From Verrucomicrobiota bacterium (lineage in GTDB: Bacteria > Verrucomicrobiota > Verrucomicrobiia > JADLBR01): a stretch of DNA of 61,777 nucleotides. The notes under the pieces are model-generated. The model made no database searches, was not told the DNA's origin, and saw only the letters and a list, made by a program, of their open reading frames with translations. The translations under genes were made by a program, and so were the position numbers. Numbering within the stretch: the stretch's first letter is position 1; each line of letters begins with the position of its first letter. The stretch lies in contig JAKQKQ010000025.1 of NCBI GenBank assembly GCA_029560585.1, positions 1 to 61,777 on the forward strand, in the 5' to 3' direction. Positions 9,460-18,716 of the stretch are shown here, piece by piece.

Positions 9460-9502
9460 GAGCAAACCCTGACCCTTCCGATATCCAAAGGAGAACCCCG
9501 CC

Positions 9503-11137
9503 ATGCAAAGAACGTTCCTCCGCGTCCCAGCCCTCGCCCTCGCCGCGGCGATGGCTGCGCCCCAGCTATCCCCCGCCGCACCCGAGCGGCCGAACTTCCT
9601 CGTGATCGTCGCCGACGACATGGGGTACTCCGACACGGGTTGCTACGGCGGCGAAATACAGACCCCGACCCTCGACCGCCTCGCGAACGAGGGGCTGCGC
9701 TTCACGCAGGTCTACTCCACCGGCCGCTGCTGGCCCTCGCGTTCCTGCATCCTGACCGGCTACTACGCGCAGCAAGTGCGCATGGATCCTCCGTTCGGCC
9801 GCCTCCCCGAATGGACCCGCGTGCTGCCCCAGTATCTCAAGCCGGTCGGCTATCGCAGCTATTCCTCCGGCAAATGGCACCTCAGGGGCGCCCCGAAGGC
9901 TCTCGCCGACGCCGGCTTCGACCGTGCCTACCTGATCGAAGACCACAACCGCAACTTCAACCCACAGCAGGCCACCCTCGATGACAGGCCGCTAGCCCCC
10001 GTCGAGTTGGACCAGGGCTACTACTCCTCAACGGCCATCGCGCAATACGCCATCGACTTCCTCAAGGAACACGCCGCGCAACATGCCAAGGACCCATTCT
10101 GCCTCTATCTCGCATTCATCTGCCCGCACTTCCCGCTGCAGGCGCCCCAGGAGGATATCGCGAGGTACCGCGGAAAATACGATGTCGGATGGGACGTCAT
10201 CCGCGATCAGCGCTGGCCCAGGATGCGCGAGATGGGACTCGTCAATTGCGCCCTCTCGCGCCGCGACCCCGTCACCATCCCAAACTGGAATATGTCGGAC
10301 GACCAGCTCCGGTCAGAGATCGGCCCCGGCGAGATGGGGCACGCCCTGGCATGGCGGGAACTGACCGACGCGCAGCGCGCATTCCAGGCCACCAAGATGT
10401 CCATCCACGCCGCCATGATCGACCGCATGGATCAGGAGATCGCCCGCGTGCTGCAGCAGATCAAAACGATGGGTGCCGCGGACAACACGGTCACCTTCTT
10501 CGTCTCCGACAACGGTGCCAGCGCCGAGATCATCAACCGCGGCGACCGGCACGATCCGACCGCCGCACCCGGATCCGCAAAATCCTACCTCTGCCTCGGG
10601 CCCGGATGGTCCACGGCCGCCAATACGCCATTCCGGCTCCACAAGCACTGGAATCATGAGGGCGGCATCGCGTCGCCCCTCATCGTCCACTGGCCCAGGG
10701 GCATCCCCGCCCACGGCGAACTGCGCCACAACCCCGGCCACTTCATCGACATCCTCCCCACGATCGCCGATCTCGCGGGCGCCAGCATCGCCGGACCCTG
10801 GAACGGCAAGGAAGTGCCCCCACTTCCCGGTAAGAGTCTCGTGCCGGCATTCGCGAAGGACGGCAGCGTCCCACGCGAATACCTCTTCTTCCACCACCAG
10901 GACAATCGCGCGATCCGCGTCGGCGACTGGAAACTCGTCGCCAAGGGCAAGGATGGCCCGTGGGAACTCTACGACATCTCGAACGATCGCTGCGAGTCCA
11001 ACGACCTCGCCGCAAAGAATCCGGACAAGGTGAAGGAACTCACAGCCCTCTGGCAGCAGCGCGAAGACGAGTTTCGCGCCCTCGCCGGCCCCATGCCGGA
11101 ACCCCGCAAGAAGAAGGGCGGCAAGAAAAGACCCTAG
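9503..11137 (+). CDS. Secreted formylglycine-dependent sulfatase (arylsulfatase family S1)
   Basis: The ATG at 9503 follows AAAGGAG at about 9487-9493. A signal peptide (about 1-25) precedes the sulfatase fold: metal-binding ADDMGYSD (Asp38/Asp39), the CxPSR signature CWPSR with Cys76 to be converted to formylglycine, SSGKWHLRG supplying the conserved Lys and His, and the metal-binding SDNGA. At 544 residues it is full length. It cleaves sulfate esters, so the target polymer is probably sulfated. No anaerobic or aerobic formylglycine-generating enzyme gene is in the window. The TAG stop codon is the first three bases of B-family hairpin copy 2, see that entry. Confidence 0.96.
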   Translation: MQRTFLRVPALALAAAMAAPQLSPAAPERPNFLVIVADDMGYSDTGCYGGEIQTPTLDRLANEGLRFTQVYSTGRCWPSRSCILTGYYAQQVRMDPPFGRLPEWTRVLPQYLKPVGYRSYSSGKWHLRGAPKALADAGFDRAYLIEDHNRNFNPQQATLDDRPLAPVELDQGYYSSTAIAQYAIDFLKEHAAQHAKDPFCLYLAFICPHFPLQAPQEDIARYRGKYDVGWDVIRDQRWPRMREMGLVNCALSRRDPVTIPNWNMSDDQLRSEIGPGEMGHALAWRELTDAQRAFQATKMSIHAAMIDRMDQEIARVLQQIKTMGAADNTVTFFVSDNGASAEIINRGDRHDPTAAPGSAKSYLCLGPGWSTAANTPFRLHKHWNHEGGIASPLIVHWPRGIPAHGELRHNPGHFIDILPTIADLAGASIAGPWNGKEVPPLPGKSLVPAFAKDGSVPREYLFFHHQDNRAIRVGDWKLVAKGKDGPWELYDISNDRCESNDLAAKNPDKVKELTALWQQREDEFRALAGPMPEPRKKKGGKKRP

Positions 11138-11179
11138 CCCGGAATTTCACGGCCTGACGGCTGTGAAATATCCGGGCTA
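11135..11179. repeat. B-family hairpin, copy 2, containing the sulfatase stop codon
   Basis: TAGCCCGGAATTTCACGGCC and the reverse-complementary GGCTGTGAAATATCCGGGCT form a long stem with a tiny loop. The leading TAG is the stop codon of the sulfatase gene. The stem sits between convergent genes and could act as a transcription stop, although no T-run follows it on the plus strand. Confidence 0.9.
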
Positions 11180-11405
11180 GGAAGCTGCCAGACTTTCCAA
11201 AGTCCAACAGGCTAGTTCGAAAATAGGACGTCACGGCCGAGTGCCGAAGGGCTTGCGCCCTTCGGCGTGGGCCGGGCGTTCGCCGAAGCCGGAATGTTGG
11301 TAAAATCGCCTCTGCCGATCGGCTTCGCTACGATTTCCCACCCCGATGAAGCCAGCGCAACCTTGGCGGTTGACATGGCGGCCCAGCACGCGCCCGCAAC
11401 CGACC
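11180..11405. other. Convergent intergenic region with further palindromes
   Basis: A perfect hairpin GCCGAAG...CTTCGGC with inner GGC/GCC pairing lies at 11244-11267, followed by a looser CGCCGAAGCCGG/CGGCTTCG pair. It separates the convergent sulfatase and oxidoreductase genes, so these are possible two-way terminators. Nothing coding was seen. Confidence 0.6.
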
Positions 11406-12776
11406 TCAGGCTTTTGGCAAGGTCCACGGGGCGCGCATGGGGCGCACGAGCAGCTTGTTCGCCTCGTCGTCCCCGGGGAACTTTTCGGCCACCGGATCCC
11501 ATTTTAGCCTGCGCCCGAGCCGGATCGCGATGAGACCGATCTGACAAATCGTCGAGGTCCGGTGCCCGACTTCGGCGGGCTCCACCGTCGGACGCCGCGA
11601 TTTCACGCCCTCGATGAAATCATCCTTCTCGCTCCCCTTGGGCAACTGGATCTCGTTCGGTCCGATCTGCGATCGCAGGAGTTCGGGCGGCTCGGCGGTC
11701 ATGCTCTTGAACCACTGGACTTCGATCCAGCCCTTTTCACCTTCGAAGCGGACGAAAGGCCGACCCGCCATCGTGTAGAGAAGCTCGGTGCCATCGGCAT
11801 AGCGGTAGGTGACCTCGAAATTCTGAAGGACGTCCCACATGGAGTCTTTCGGAAAGGTTCCCTTCCCCCCGACCTCAGTGGGACCGGTGTATTCGGTCCC
11901 TAGACCCCATTGGACGATGTCGATGATGTGCGCGCCCCAGTTGAGGATCATGCCATCGCAGTAGTCCTGGATGCACATCCAGCCGGGACGTTTCGAGCCA
12001 GTCGCACCGACACCGGCCTTGCGGGGATGGACGCGGAGTTCCGTATAGGGGCGCTCGGGCGCCGGTCCCTGCCACATCGCGTAGTCCAATTCATCGGGCA
12101 CGGGCATCGGATCGGGCGTGCCCTTCAAGGGCGGTTGCTCTTTTGGAACGCCCGCAAGCACGCGCCGGACCTTGCCGATGCGGCCGTTTCGGACCAGCTC
12201 GCACTGGCGCCGAAAATAGGCGTAGGACCGGCATTCGCTGTCGACGCGAAAGATGCGATCAAATTTCTTCATCGCGTCACTGATCGCGCGGCCCTCCTGC
12301 ACTGACATCGTTATCGGTTTCTCCAGGGCGACATCCTTGCCGGCCCTCGCGGCCTCGATGCCCATGATGGCGTGCCAGTGATCGGGCGTTGAGATCATGA
12401 CCGCGTCAACGTCCTTGCGGGCGAGCACCTCCCGAAAGTCGCGGTGCGTGAAACAGCCCTTCCACGAGTCGATCCCAGTCTCTTTCGCGTAGTGTGTCTT
12501 GACTCTCTCCGCTGCTTGCTCCAGCCGCCACGCGTCCACATCGCAAAGGGCCACGACCTGCGTGTCCGGGTGCGCCAAGAACGGCGGAAGATTCGCGAAA
12601 TATGCCTGACGGCCGATGCCTATGAGGGCGACGTTGATCCTGTTGTTCGCCGGCGCCTTGCCCGCGGCCCCCAGCGCCCGGGCCGGGATGATCGCAGGCG
12701 CCGCCAGCGACGCCGAGGCCGCAAGGCCGGTTTTGATGAATTGTCGACGGACGATTTTGGATGACTCAATTCTCAT
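11406..12776 (-). CDS. Tat-exported Gfo/Idh/MocA family oxidoreductase
   Basis: The ATG at 12776 starts a Tat signal (SSKIVRRQFIKTGLAA, twin Arg10-Arg11, then a hydrophobic Ala-rich run). The 456-residue protein has the Rossmann motif GIGRQA (53-58) and the family's EKP motif (Glu151-Lys152-Pro153). A typical C-terminal beta-sheet domain follows. Known for the family: NAD(P)-dependent sugar or inositol oxidoreductases, some acting as glycosidases by redox chemistry; Tat export suggests folding with bound cofactor before secretion. Very common in PVC bacteria in many paralogues. Substrate not predictable. Confidence 0.95.
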   Translation of the reverse strand: MRIESSKIVRRQFIKTGLAASASLAAPAIIPARALGAAGKAPANNRINVALIGIGRQAYFANLPPFLAHPDTQVVALCDVDAWRLEQAAERVKTHYAKETGIDSWKGCFTHRDFREVLARKDVDAVMISTPDHWHAIMGIEAARAGKDVALEKPITMSVQEGRAISDAMKKFDRIFRVDSECRSYAYFRRQCELVRNGRIGKVRRVLAGVPKEQPPLKGTPDPMPVPDELDYAMWQGPAPERPYTELRVHPRKAGVGATGSKRPGWMCIQDYCDGMILNWGAHIIDIVQWGLGTEYTGPTEVGGKGTFPKDSMWDVLQNFEVTYRYADGTELLYTMAGRPFVRFEGEKGWIEVQWFKSMTAEPPELLRSQIGPNEIQLPKGSEKDDFIEGVKSRRPTVEPAEVGHRTSTICQIGLIAIRLGRRLKWDPVAEKFPGDDEANKLLVRPMRAPWTLPKA

Positions 12777-12935
12777 GGTGCATCTCTGCAAGGGCCTGGC
12801 CTCGCCTGCGTGTCCCAAAAGTCTCTCGGAAATCAGCGTCCGCGTCATCCATTCTTTTCCGCTCCATCGCTGTCTCACCATCCGTCATGACCCGCGTTGC
12901 GTCTTGGCGTGGGGTCCCATGCGACCAAACCGTGG

Positions 12936-14252
12936 TTACGGCGCGCGTTCGAGCTCCAGCGTCAGTGACACTGGCGCCCGGCCGTCAGTATTCTCCTTGG
13001 CGTAGAACTTGAAGTCACAATCCATTCCCGATACACCCTGCGTACGACCCGGACCAATGGCGAGTGTTATGACCGTCGGTCCAGATTGGCTGATCTTGCC
13101 TCTCACGAATGCGCCAAGCGCGCCCTGTCGGTCGGAGAACTGCAGAAGACTGCCAACAGGCGTCGTCGACGTATCGAATCGCAGAATCTCCAATGACTGA
13201 GCCTGACTGCCGAAAGTGAAATTGACACTGCCAGAAGCCGTATAAGCGGTTATCACGCCATGGCCGATGGCATCATGTACAGTATCATGAGTCACGGTCG
13301 AGAGATCCGGATTGACGCTGAGACCCAGTACCTCCAGCTCTATCGGCCTATCGGGCGCCCATTCGGGTTTGCCGTAGAAGTTGTGATTCTGGGCTACGGT
13401 GCCCGCAAGCCTTGCGCCGGTCACATTCCAGCCGACCGGTAGTTGGGGCAACGTAAACTGAACCAATCCCAGCCGACCCATATCCACTATGCCTCCTGCC
13501 CCGGTGAGATCGGGGTGAAATCGGCAGTTCCGGATGTGAATCTGATCCTTGCTTCCATTGTGGTTCGTGCCTGGCTTTGAGCTGTCGACGAAAGTGTCCT
13601 CCACCAGCGTCGCGGACAACACCCTCGCCCCCGCCGATATCCCAAGAGTCGTTGCCGATGGCTTGCAGCTCGTAACCTTGGGAGCCGAATAGCTTACAGA
13701 GTCCACGATGATCTGCCCGTTGGTGCTGGTGTTGTTCCACTCCATCATGGTCAGCGGCATGTGCGGCGGATACACAGTCGTCTGCGAGTCCTGCACCACC
13801 CCATTTATCGAGACGCTTGAGCCGCCCGAGTCCCAATGGAAGACGACCACATCTCCCTTGGCCAGCGAAGAGGCGATGGTCGGGCCGGTGTAAATTTTAG
13901 ACCCGTTTCGAACATGAAAGTGCCAGCCGACCCCACTGTCGGCCAGAACGAGGTACGGGTCGCCGTCATCGATGTCACCCAGACCAAAGAGTCCCTGTGA
14001 GGTGGCGGAGGGACCACCTATCACGAACTTAAAGTCACCCCCCAGGAATATCCTCGAAGTCGTGAGATCCGACTCGTTCAGTATGGCGCTGGTACCGTCC
14101 ACACCCGCCAGACCGCCCCGCCACCATTTCGCCCTGTCGAAAGTCGTGTCGGCGTACGTAAAATCGTCGTACAGGGTATACTCTTCGGGTGCCTCGCCGC
14201 TCGCCAGGCACGCCACCACCGACAACAACACATGGGACACTCGCCTTTTCAT
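12936..14252 (-). CDS. Secreted beta-sandwich (DNRLRE/concanavalin-like) protein, unknown function
   Basis: The 438-residue product has a signal peptide (MKRRVSHVLLSVVACLASG). Residues about 25-200 resemble a concanavalin-like jelly roll (FTYADTTFDRAKWWRG ... VVVFHWDSGGSSVSINGVV). From about 210 the sequence (ATLVEDTFVDSSKPGTNHN ... GLVQFTLPQLP) is like the DNRLRE/disaggregatase-related beta-sandwich found in exported PVC proteins. No catalytic residues are evident; it may bind carbohydrate. Its base composition appears less GC-rich than neighbouring genes, a possible sign of different origin. It lies 48 bp downstream of the GH28-like gene in the same direction. Confidence 0.85.
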   Translation of the reverse strand: MKRRVSHVLLSVVACLASGEAPEEYTLYDDFTYADTTFDRAKWWRGGLAGVDGTSAILNESDLTTSRIFLGGDFKFVIGGPSATSQGLFGLGDIDDGDPYLVLADSGVGWHFHVRNGSKIYTGPTIASSLAKGDVVVFHWDSGGSSVSINGVVQDSQTTVYPPHMPLTMMEWNNTSTNGQIIVDSVSYSAPKVTSCKPSATTLGISAGARVLSATLVEDTFVDSSKPGTNHNGSKDQIHIRNCRFHPDLTGAGGIVDMGRLGLVQFTLPQLPVGWNVTGARLAGTVAQNHNFYGKPEWAPDRPIELEVLGLSVNPDLSTVTHDTVHDAIGHGVITAYTASGSVNFTFGSQAQSLEILRFDTSTTPVGSLLQFSDRQGALGAFVRGKISQSGPTVITLAIGPGRTQGVSGMDCDFKFYAKENTDGRAPVSLTLELERAP

Positions 14253-14300
14253 TGAATTGATTGCGACCCAGATTCGCGGCGCATGGCGAATGCCCTTCGC

Positions 14301-15890
14301 TCACTTCACCGTGACGGCGTCTTTCGGCACATCCCCGGATACCTCGGTGACGCTCGCCACGCCGCCAAGGTCATTTCCGACCAACGCGACGCCGCCACTC
14401 CTGTCGCCAGCGACTCTCAGGAACGCGCCATCCTTCGCGCGAGGCCGACAGCCCCGAATAAGCGCATCTCGACACTGGACCAGGCCCAAGGCCGGCGCCC
14501 CGCCAGAGCAGGTTGCCGCGTCGAGCCCATCCACCGCCAGATTCTCCACGTCATCGAAGACGATCGCATGGCGCAGGTCTGGTGCGGCAGTCCGCAACTG
14601 CACGTTCGAGAAGCGCAGTCCTCTCACGTGCCGGCAGTAAAACCCGTATGCCGGCAGATCGCCGAACATCTTGGATTCGGGATATTTCTCCGCGACCTCC
14701 GGGACCTGTCTCGCTGCCAGGTCGCGCGCACCGCCGCCCTCGAATGACAACATGATGTTGTTGAAAGAAACGTTCTCGACCGGGTGACCCGGCAAACCGG
14801 TGATCGAGCAACCCGTCTTGCCGACGCCCGTGGCGACGATGTTGGCAATGACAACGTCCCGGAGACTGCCGGTGGGCGGCGGGGGCATCCCCTCCTTGAA
14901 CGGGCGCGCTCGGTCGCCGAGCCTGAGGAACAGCGGCACATTCACGCCCTGGATGGTGATGTTGGCGACGGCGATGCGCTCAAGCCGCCCTCCATCGACC
15001 AGTTCGAGCGCAAGCCCGCACATGCCGCGCTGCATGCCATAGATCAGTCGCGCGTCATCCGGCGGCGATGTCACCACGCAATTGGCGATCGTGATGTCCA
15101 TGAATCCCCCGTTGGATTCCGTGCCCATCTTGATGGCATTGCAGTGGCTGCGCGCGACGCAATCGCTGATCGAGATGCGCTCACAGGGCCGCTCGAACGT
15201 GCTCTTCAGCGTGATGCCGTCGTCATCGCTCTCGAACACGCAACCCGAAACGGCGCAGTCCTTGCACCCGTCGAGATCAAGCCCATCGTTGTTCGCATTC
15301 CCAAAATTTCGCACCCGGATGCCCCTCATGATCACGCGCTCGCAGCCCAGATAATGCTGCATCCACATGGCCGAGCGCTCGAGGCGGAGCCCTTCGACCA
15401 GCACATCGCGGCAATTGACGAGCCGGATGAGATAGGGGCGATTCTCGTAAGGCCTCGTTCGATCCGCCATCTTGAAGCTCTCGCCCTGCCCGTCGATCAG
15501 GCCACGCCCGACAAGGCCGATATTCTCGAGATTCTCGCCCGCAATCAGGCTCTGTTTCACGTAGTTGTCGGTGTAGGATCGGATGGCGGGTATGTTCTGT
15601 GGATAGTGCGCGATGTTCGTGCTGCCGAGCAGGGTCGCGCCGGCCGCAATCTCCAAGGTCACGTGATCGCGAAGGTAGATCGTTCCGGAAAGGAACTTCC
15701 CCCCTGCCAGACGCACCGTGCCGCCCCCGGCCGCGGCGGATGCATCAATCGCCTTCTGGATCGGCTCAGTGCAGAGTGTCTGCCCATCGGGCCTGGCGCC
15801 GAAGCCGCACGGGTCAACGACCGCCTCGGCCCTCAGCGCAAGGCAAGCCGTACAACCGAGCACTACTATGGCGAACTGTCGCTCACTCAT
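14301..15890 (-). CDS. Secreted GH28-family polygalacturonase-like protein
   Basis: A GGAGGAA ribosome site precedes the ATG at 15890; residues 1-23 form a signal peptide. The 529-residue protein opens with the pectate-lyase-type DPCGFGARPDG...IQKAIDA segment and folds as a right-handed beta-helix. GH28 motifs are recognisable but altered: NTD becomes NND (201-202), the DD pair is present in ESDDDGITLKS (Asp222-224), GHG becomes SHC (248-250), and RIK becomes AIK (252-254). The general acid/base Asp residues are therefore present, but the substrate-binding Arg is missing, as in many bacterial GH28-like proteins. Probably acts on uronate- or rhamnose-containing glycans. It is in an apparent operon with the symporter pair upstream. 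Confidence 0.92.
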   Translation of the reverse strand: MSERQFAIVVLGCTACLALRAEAVVDPCGFGARPDGQTLCTEPIQKAIDASAAAGGGTVRLAGGKFLSGTIYLRDHVTLEIAAGATLLGSTNIAHYPQNIPAIRSYTDNYVKQSLIAGENLENIGLVGRGLIDGQGESFKMADRTRPYENRPYLIRLVNCRDVLVEGLRLERSAMWMQHYLGCERVIMRGIRVRNFGNANNDGLDLDGCKDCAVSGCVFESDDDGITLKSTFERPCERISISDCVARSHCNAIKMGTESNGGFMDITIANCVVTSPPDDARLIYGMQRGMCGLALELVDGGRLERIAVANITIQGVNVPLFLRLGDRARPFKEGMPPPPTGSLRDVVIANIVATGVGKTGCSITGLPGHPVENVSFNNIMLSFEGGGARDLAARQVPEVAEKYPESKMFGDLPAYGFYCRHVRGLRFSNVQLRTAAPDLRHAIVFDDVENLAVDGLDAATCSGGAPALGLVQCRDALIRGCRPRAKDGAFLRVAGDRSGGVALVGNDLGGVASVTEVSGDVPKDAVTVK

Positions 15891-15922
15891 GGTTCCTCCG
15901 AAGATGCGTCAATGCAGGGCGG

Positions 15923-16081
15923 TCAATTCGCGTCGTCACCATCCTCGCCGCGCCGCAGCAGATCGCGGAGCATCTGCCTGATATCGACGATGCCTTTGAC
16001 GCTGACGAATACCGTGATGGTCGAATACCAGATGATACAGGCCCAAACCAGAAAGAACCAGAAGGCGTGTCCGTTTGTCAT
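15923..16081 (-). CDS. Small single-span membrane protein, symporter accessory
   Basis: This 52-residue reading frame starts with ATG at 16081 and overlaps the stop codon of the SSS symporter gene by four bases (ATGA), a sign of translational coupling. It has one membrane span (FWFFLVWACIIWYSTITVFV) followed by a charged, acidic tail (RRGEDGDDAN). Small single-span partners encoded directly after SSS symporters are known in many bacteria (annotated as symporter small accessory proteins). Inference: a stabilising or regulatory subunit of the symporter. The GH28-like gene follows after 32 bp. Confidence 0.85.
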   Translation of the reverse strand: MTNGHAFWFFLVWACIIWYSTITVFVSVKGIVDIRQMLRDLLRRGEDGDDAN

Positions 16082-17571
16082 GGTACGATCCTCTTCCGCG
16101 GTTTCAGCAACGAGCCCGCGATCATCCCGATCGCCGCGGCTGCAAAGGCCGCGGTCCCCGCCGCGTCCTTGCCGATGGACGCGGCCAGACCCGCGGTGGC
16201 GGGGAGCTTTTCCATAGTCAGGTGCGCGATGGGCACGGTGGCCCCAAGGATGATTGCGCCGAGCGCACCCCAGTTGTTCGCGCGCCGCCAGTAGCAACAG
16301 GCAATGAGCAATACCGACATGCTGGAGAGATAGATCGCCCCTGTCAGCAGCAGATAGGACCAGACATTGCCCTCGATGGTGTACAGGAGCCCAAACACGA
16401 AGAGGTAGACGCCGATCAGCGCGACGATGCAGCGATTCCAGAGGATCGCCCGCCTGTCGGACCAGGGTCGTCGCCGGAAGGGCGCAAGGATGTCGTTGTA
16501 GATGACGCTGCCCCAGCCCAGCATGTAGCTGGAATCGGTGGACATGTCGGCCGCGAGCATGGCGGCGATGACGATTCCGAGCAGGCCCGCGGGAAGGATG
16601 GCGCTGAGAAATCTCGGCATCGCGTGGAGCGAGGCGGCGTTGAGCTTGCCCACGGCGGTTCGCTCAAGCGCCGCGGTCTCCTCGCCCGAGAGTCGCGCAA
16701 GGGGCCGACCCGGGCCCGAAGAGGCGATCTTCTCTTGGACCACAGGTGGGATATCGGCCAGTTCGTCGGGGGTTAGCTCTTTCAATGGCCGCCAACCGAG
16801 GGCGCCGAGCGCCGCGATGCCCCATAGGCCGGGGATCAGCCAGCGGCACACGAAGAAGAAGCTGGTGCGCGTGTAGACCTTGCGGCCCGTGTCGGTATCT
16901 TTCGCGGAAAGCATGCGGGCCAGGGTCGTCTGCCACGTGAGCGTCGCGGCGGTGTTACCCAGGATTTGCATGATCACAAAGGTCCAACCGAGATTCGGGT
17001 TGGCGAGAGGGTTGAAACCACCCGCGCCGTGGTGCCGTTCCACGGTCTCGACGAGCCTCTCCCAGCCGACCTGATGGAGGATCATCGCGGTCACGACGAG
17101 CAACCCCACGCTCATTACCACGAACTGCAGGAAATCGGTTACCAGTACGGAAAGCAGCCCGCCGAGGACGATGACGACACCCGCCAGCCATCGGACGAAA
17201 GTGCCATAGCGTTTCTCGAAGAGCTCGGGCAAGGTCATCGCGCCCGAATCGCGCAGCGGCTTCACGCAGAAGCCGGTGAGCCCGATGAGGAACATGGCCC
17301 CGGCCTGACAGATCCCCGGCAATGCGCCCGCGAAGCCATCTGTGTAGCCCGCCTGCGCCGTGAACATGCACGTGATGATGCCGAACTCCGTTGCCGCCAG
17401 CGACGCGATGCCCAGATAGACGTTCATCTCGCGCCCGGCCACGAGATAGTCCTCCACGCGGCTGACGTACTTCCGGACGCAGATGCCCGCCCAAAGTGTC
17501 GCGAGGAGGTACAGGCCCAGGATTGAGCCGTCCACCCATGGCGCGAAATTCGTGGCGATAAACATGGTCAT
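16078..17571 (-). CDS. Sodium:solute symporter (SSS family)
   Basis: The 497-residue product has the usual 12-13 hydrophobic segments of the SSS family: an N-terminal GSILGLYLLATLWAGI span, a cytoplasmic loop YLVAGREMN typical of the family, and GFAGALPGICQAGAMFLIG in the core. Two ATGs, 17571 and 17565, are possible starts, both after a weak GGCGGG. The upstream Tat-barrel gene ends 13 bp before. The location between a barrel protein, a small accessory subunit and a GH28-like enzyme suggests Na+-driven uptake of the uronate or sugar they release. The transported substrate cannot be read from sequence. Confidence 0.95.
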   Translation of the reverse strand: MTMFIATNFAPWVDGSILGLYLLATLWAGICVRKYVSRVEDYLVAGREMNVYLGIASLAATEFGIITCMFTAQAGYTDGFAGALPGICQAGAMFLIGLTGFCVKPLRDSGAMTLPELFEKRYGTFVRWLAGVVIVLGGLLSVLVTDFLQFVVMSVGLLVVTAMILHQVGWERLVETVERHHGAGGFNPLANPNLGWTFVIMQILGNTAATLTWQTTLARMLSAKDTDTGRKVYTRTSFFFVCRWLIPGLWGIAALGALGWRPLKELTPDELADIPPVVQEKIASSGPGRPLARLSGEETAALERTAVGKLNAASLHAMPRFLSAILPAGLLGIVIAAMLAADMSTDSSYMLGWGSVIYNDILAPFRRRPWSDRRAILWNRCIVALIGVYLFVFGLLYTIEGNVWSYLLLTGAIYLSSMSVLLIACCYWRRANNWGALGAIILGATVPIAHLTMEKLPATAGLAASIGKDAAGTAAFAAAAIGMIAGSLLKPRKRIVP

Positions 17572-17584
17572 GACCCGCCGGGGC

Positions 17585-18544
17585 TCAATTTGCCCTGATG
17601 AAATCGCGCACCCACGTGGCCTGCTCGGGATGCATGTCGACCAGGAATCCCCCGAGGATCGAGTAACCTTGGATGGTGCCAGAGGCCAGGGCATTGAGCA
17701 CATATTCCCACTGGACCCTGAGCATGTTCATCGGCACGCCAGCCAGTAGGGTGAAGTCGCGCAGATAACAGCCAACGTTGATCGGCTTTCCGGGAAATAT
17801 CTCCCGGCACTGTTCGACGTACCGCCCAAGGTTCACCAGATCCTTGGACGCCCAGACCCAGAGCGTGACCACGTCCAGCAGATCCTCGAAACCGACCCAA
17901 TTCTCCTTCTTTAGCTCATGTGAATAGACCACGCCCCAATGCTTCAGCCTCGGGTTGGCGCTTTGGATCGCGCGATGGACGGTGGCGTATTGGTCCGGCG
18001 TGATGTGCTCGACCTTAATCTTCCCATAGAGGTCGTCGTCGAATGCACCGGTGACGTTCGGGTATTTCAGCGACAGCCGGCTGACGATCTCTGCCTCGCG
18101 GCACTTGCGCTCGGTTCGGCCATCGTGATGCATCCGGATCGGGGCGCCTAGGCCCTTGCCCGGCTCCTCGACCTTCTGGTACTCCCATTTTGAGATCTCG
18201 CAGACGACCTCCTCCACGTCCTTCAGCTTCTCCATCGCCATCGACGTGTTGGGGTGGAACATGAAACAGCACTTCCGCAGGCCAAACCACTTCGTGCCTT
18301 CGCCGGCGCCGAAGATCGAAAGCTGCCATTGCCCGTTGATCGCCTGCCCATCCCAGCACCAGCCAAAGTCTGCCATGCTGCGTGGCCGATCCGCCCCGGC
18401 GAGCGCGGGGAGAGACAGCGCAGCGGCGACCGTGCCCACGGCGCCCCGGATGAGATCTCGGCGGGATACGCCAGGCGCCACTTTGACATTGGGCGTCGTT
18501 CCCGTTTGGACGCTGCCATGATTCGCCGCTTGATCGGCACTCAT
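17585..18544 (-). CDS. Tat-exported TIM-barrel-like protein, unknown family, paralogue of 23246-24277
   Basis: The 319-residue protein has a Tat signal (VSRRDLIRGAVGTVAAALSL). Its mature part shares a distinctive pattern with the product of 23246-24277: KYPNvTGafdDD, then VVYSHEL, then LDVVTLWVWASKDL, and a C-terminal MLRVQWEYVLNAL. Strand-like segments each end in Asp or Glu (FDDDLYG, VYSHE), in keeping with a TIM barrel, possibly a glycosidase-like domain. I do not recognise a named family. The symporter gene follows after 13 bp, so the two are probably co-transcribed. Confidence 0.85.
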   Translation of the reverse strand: MSADQAANHGSVQTGTTPNVKVAPGVSRRDLIRGAVGTVAAALSLPALAGADRPRSMADFGWCWDGQAINGQWQLSIFGAGEGTKWFGLRKCCFMFHPNTSMAMEKLKDVEEVVCEISKWEYQKVEEPGKGLGAPIRMHHDGRTERKCREAEIVSRLSLKYPNVTGAFDDDLYGKIKVEHITPDQYATVHRAIQSANPRLKHWGVVYSHELKKENWVGFEDLLDVVTLWVWASKDLVNLGRYVEQCREIFPGKPINVGCYLRDFTLLAGVPMNMLRVQWEYVLNALASGTIQGYSILGGFLVDMHPEQATWVRDFIRAN

Positions 18545-18716
18545 CAGATTCCTCCCTCGGGTCGGCTTTTACTCCACCGCCGGCTGCACCTCTACAAAAC
18601 CGAGCATCGTCTTGACCGATCGTCCCTCGCGGTTCATCGGGTTTCGCCCAGTCGCCAGTATTCAAATTTGCTCCTGCGTTGCGCCAAGACCCAGTATCTC
18701 AAGGGCCTCCAGCCAC

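Noticed and set aside
14784-16217. Long plus-strand frame opposite the GH28-like and symporter genes
   Set aside because: It crosses three real genes on the other strand and has His/Arg/Asp-biased composition with no domain.
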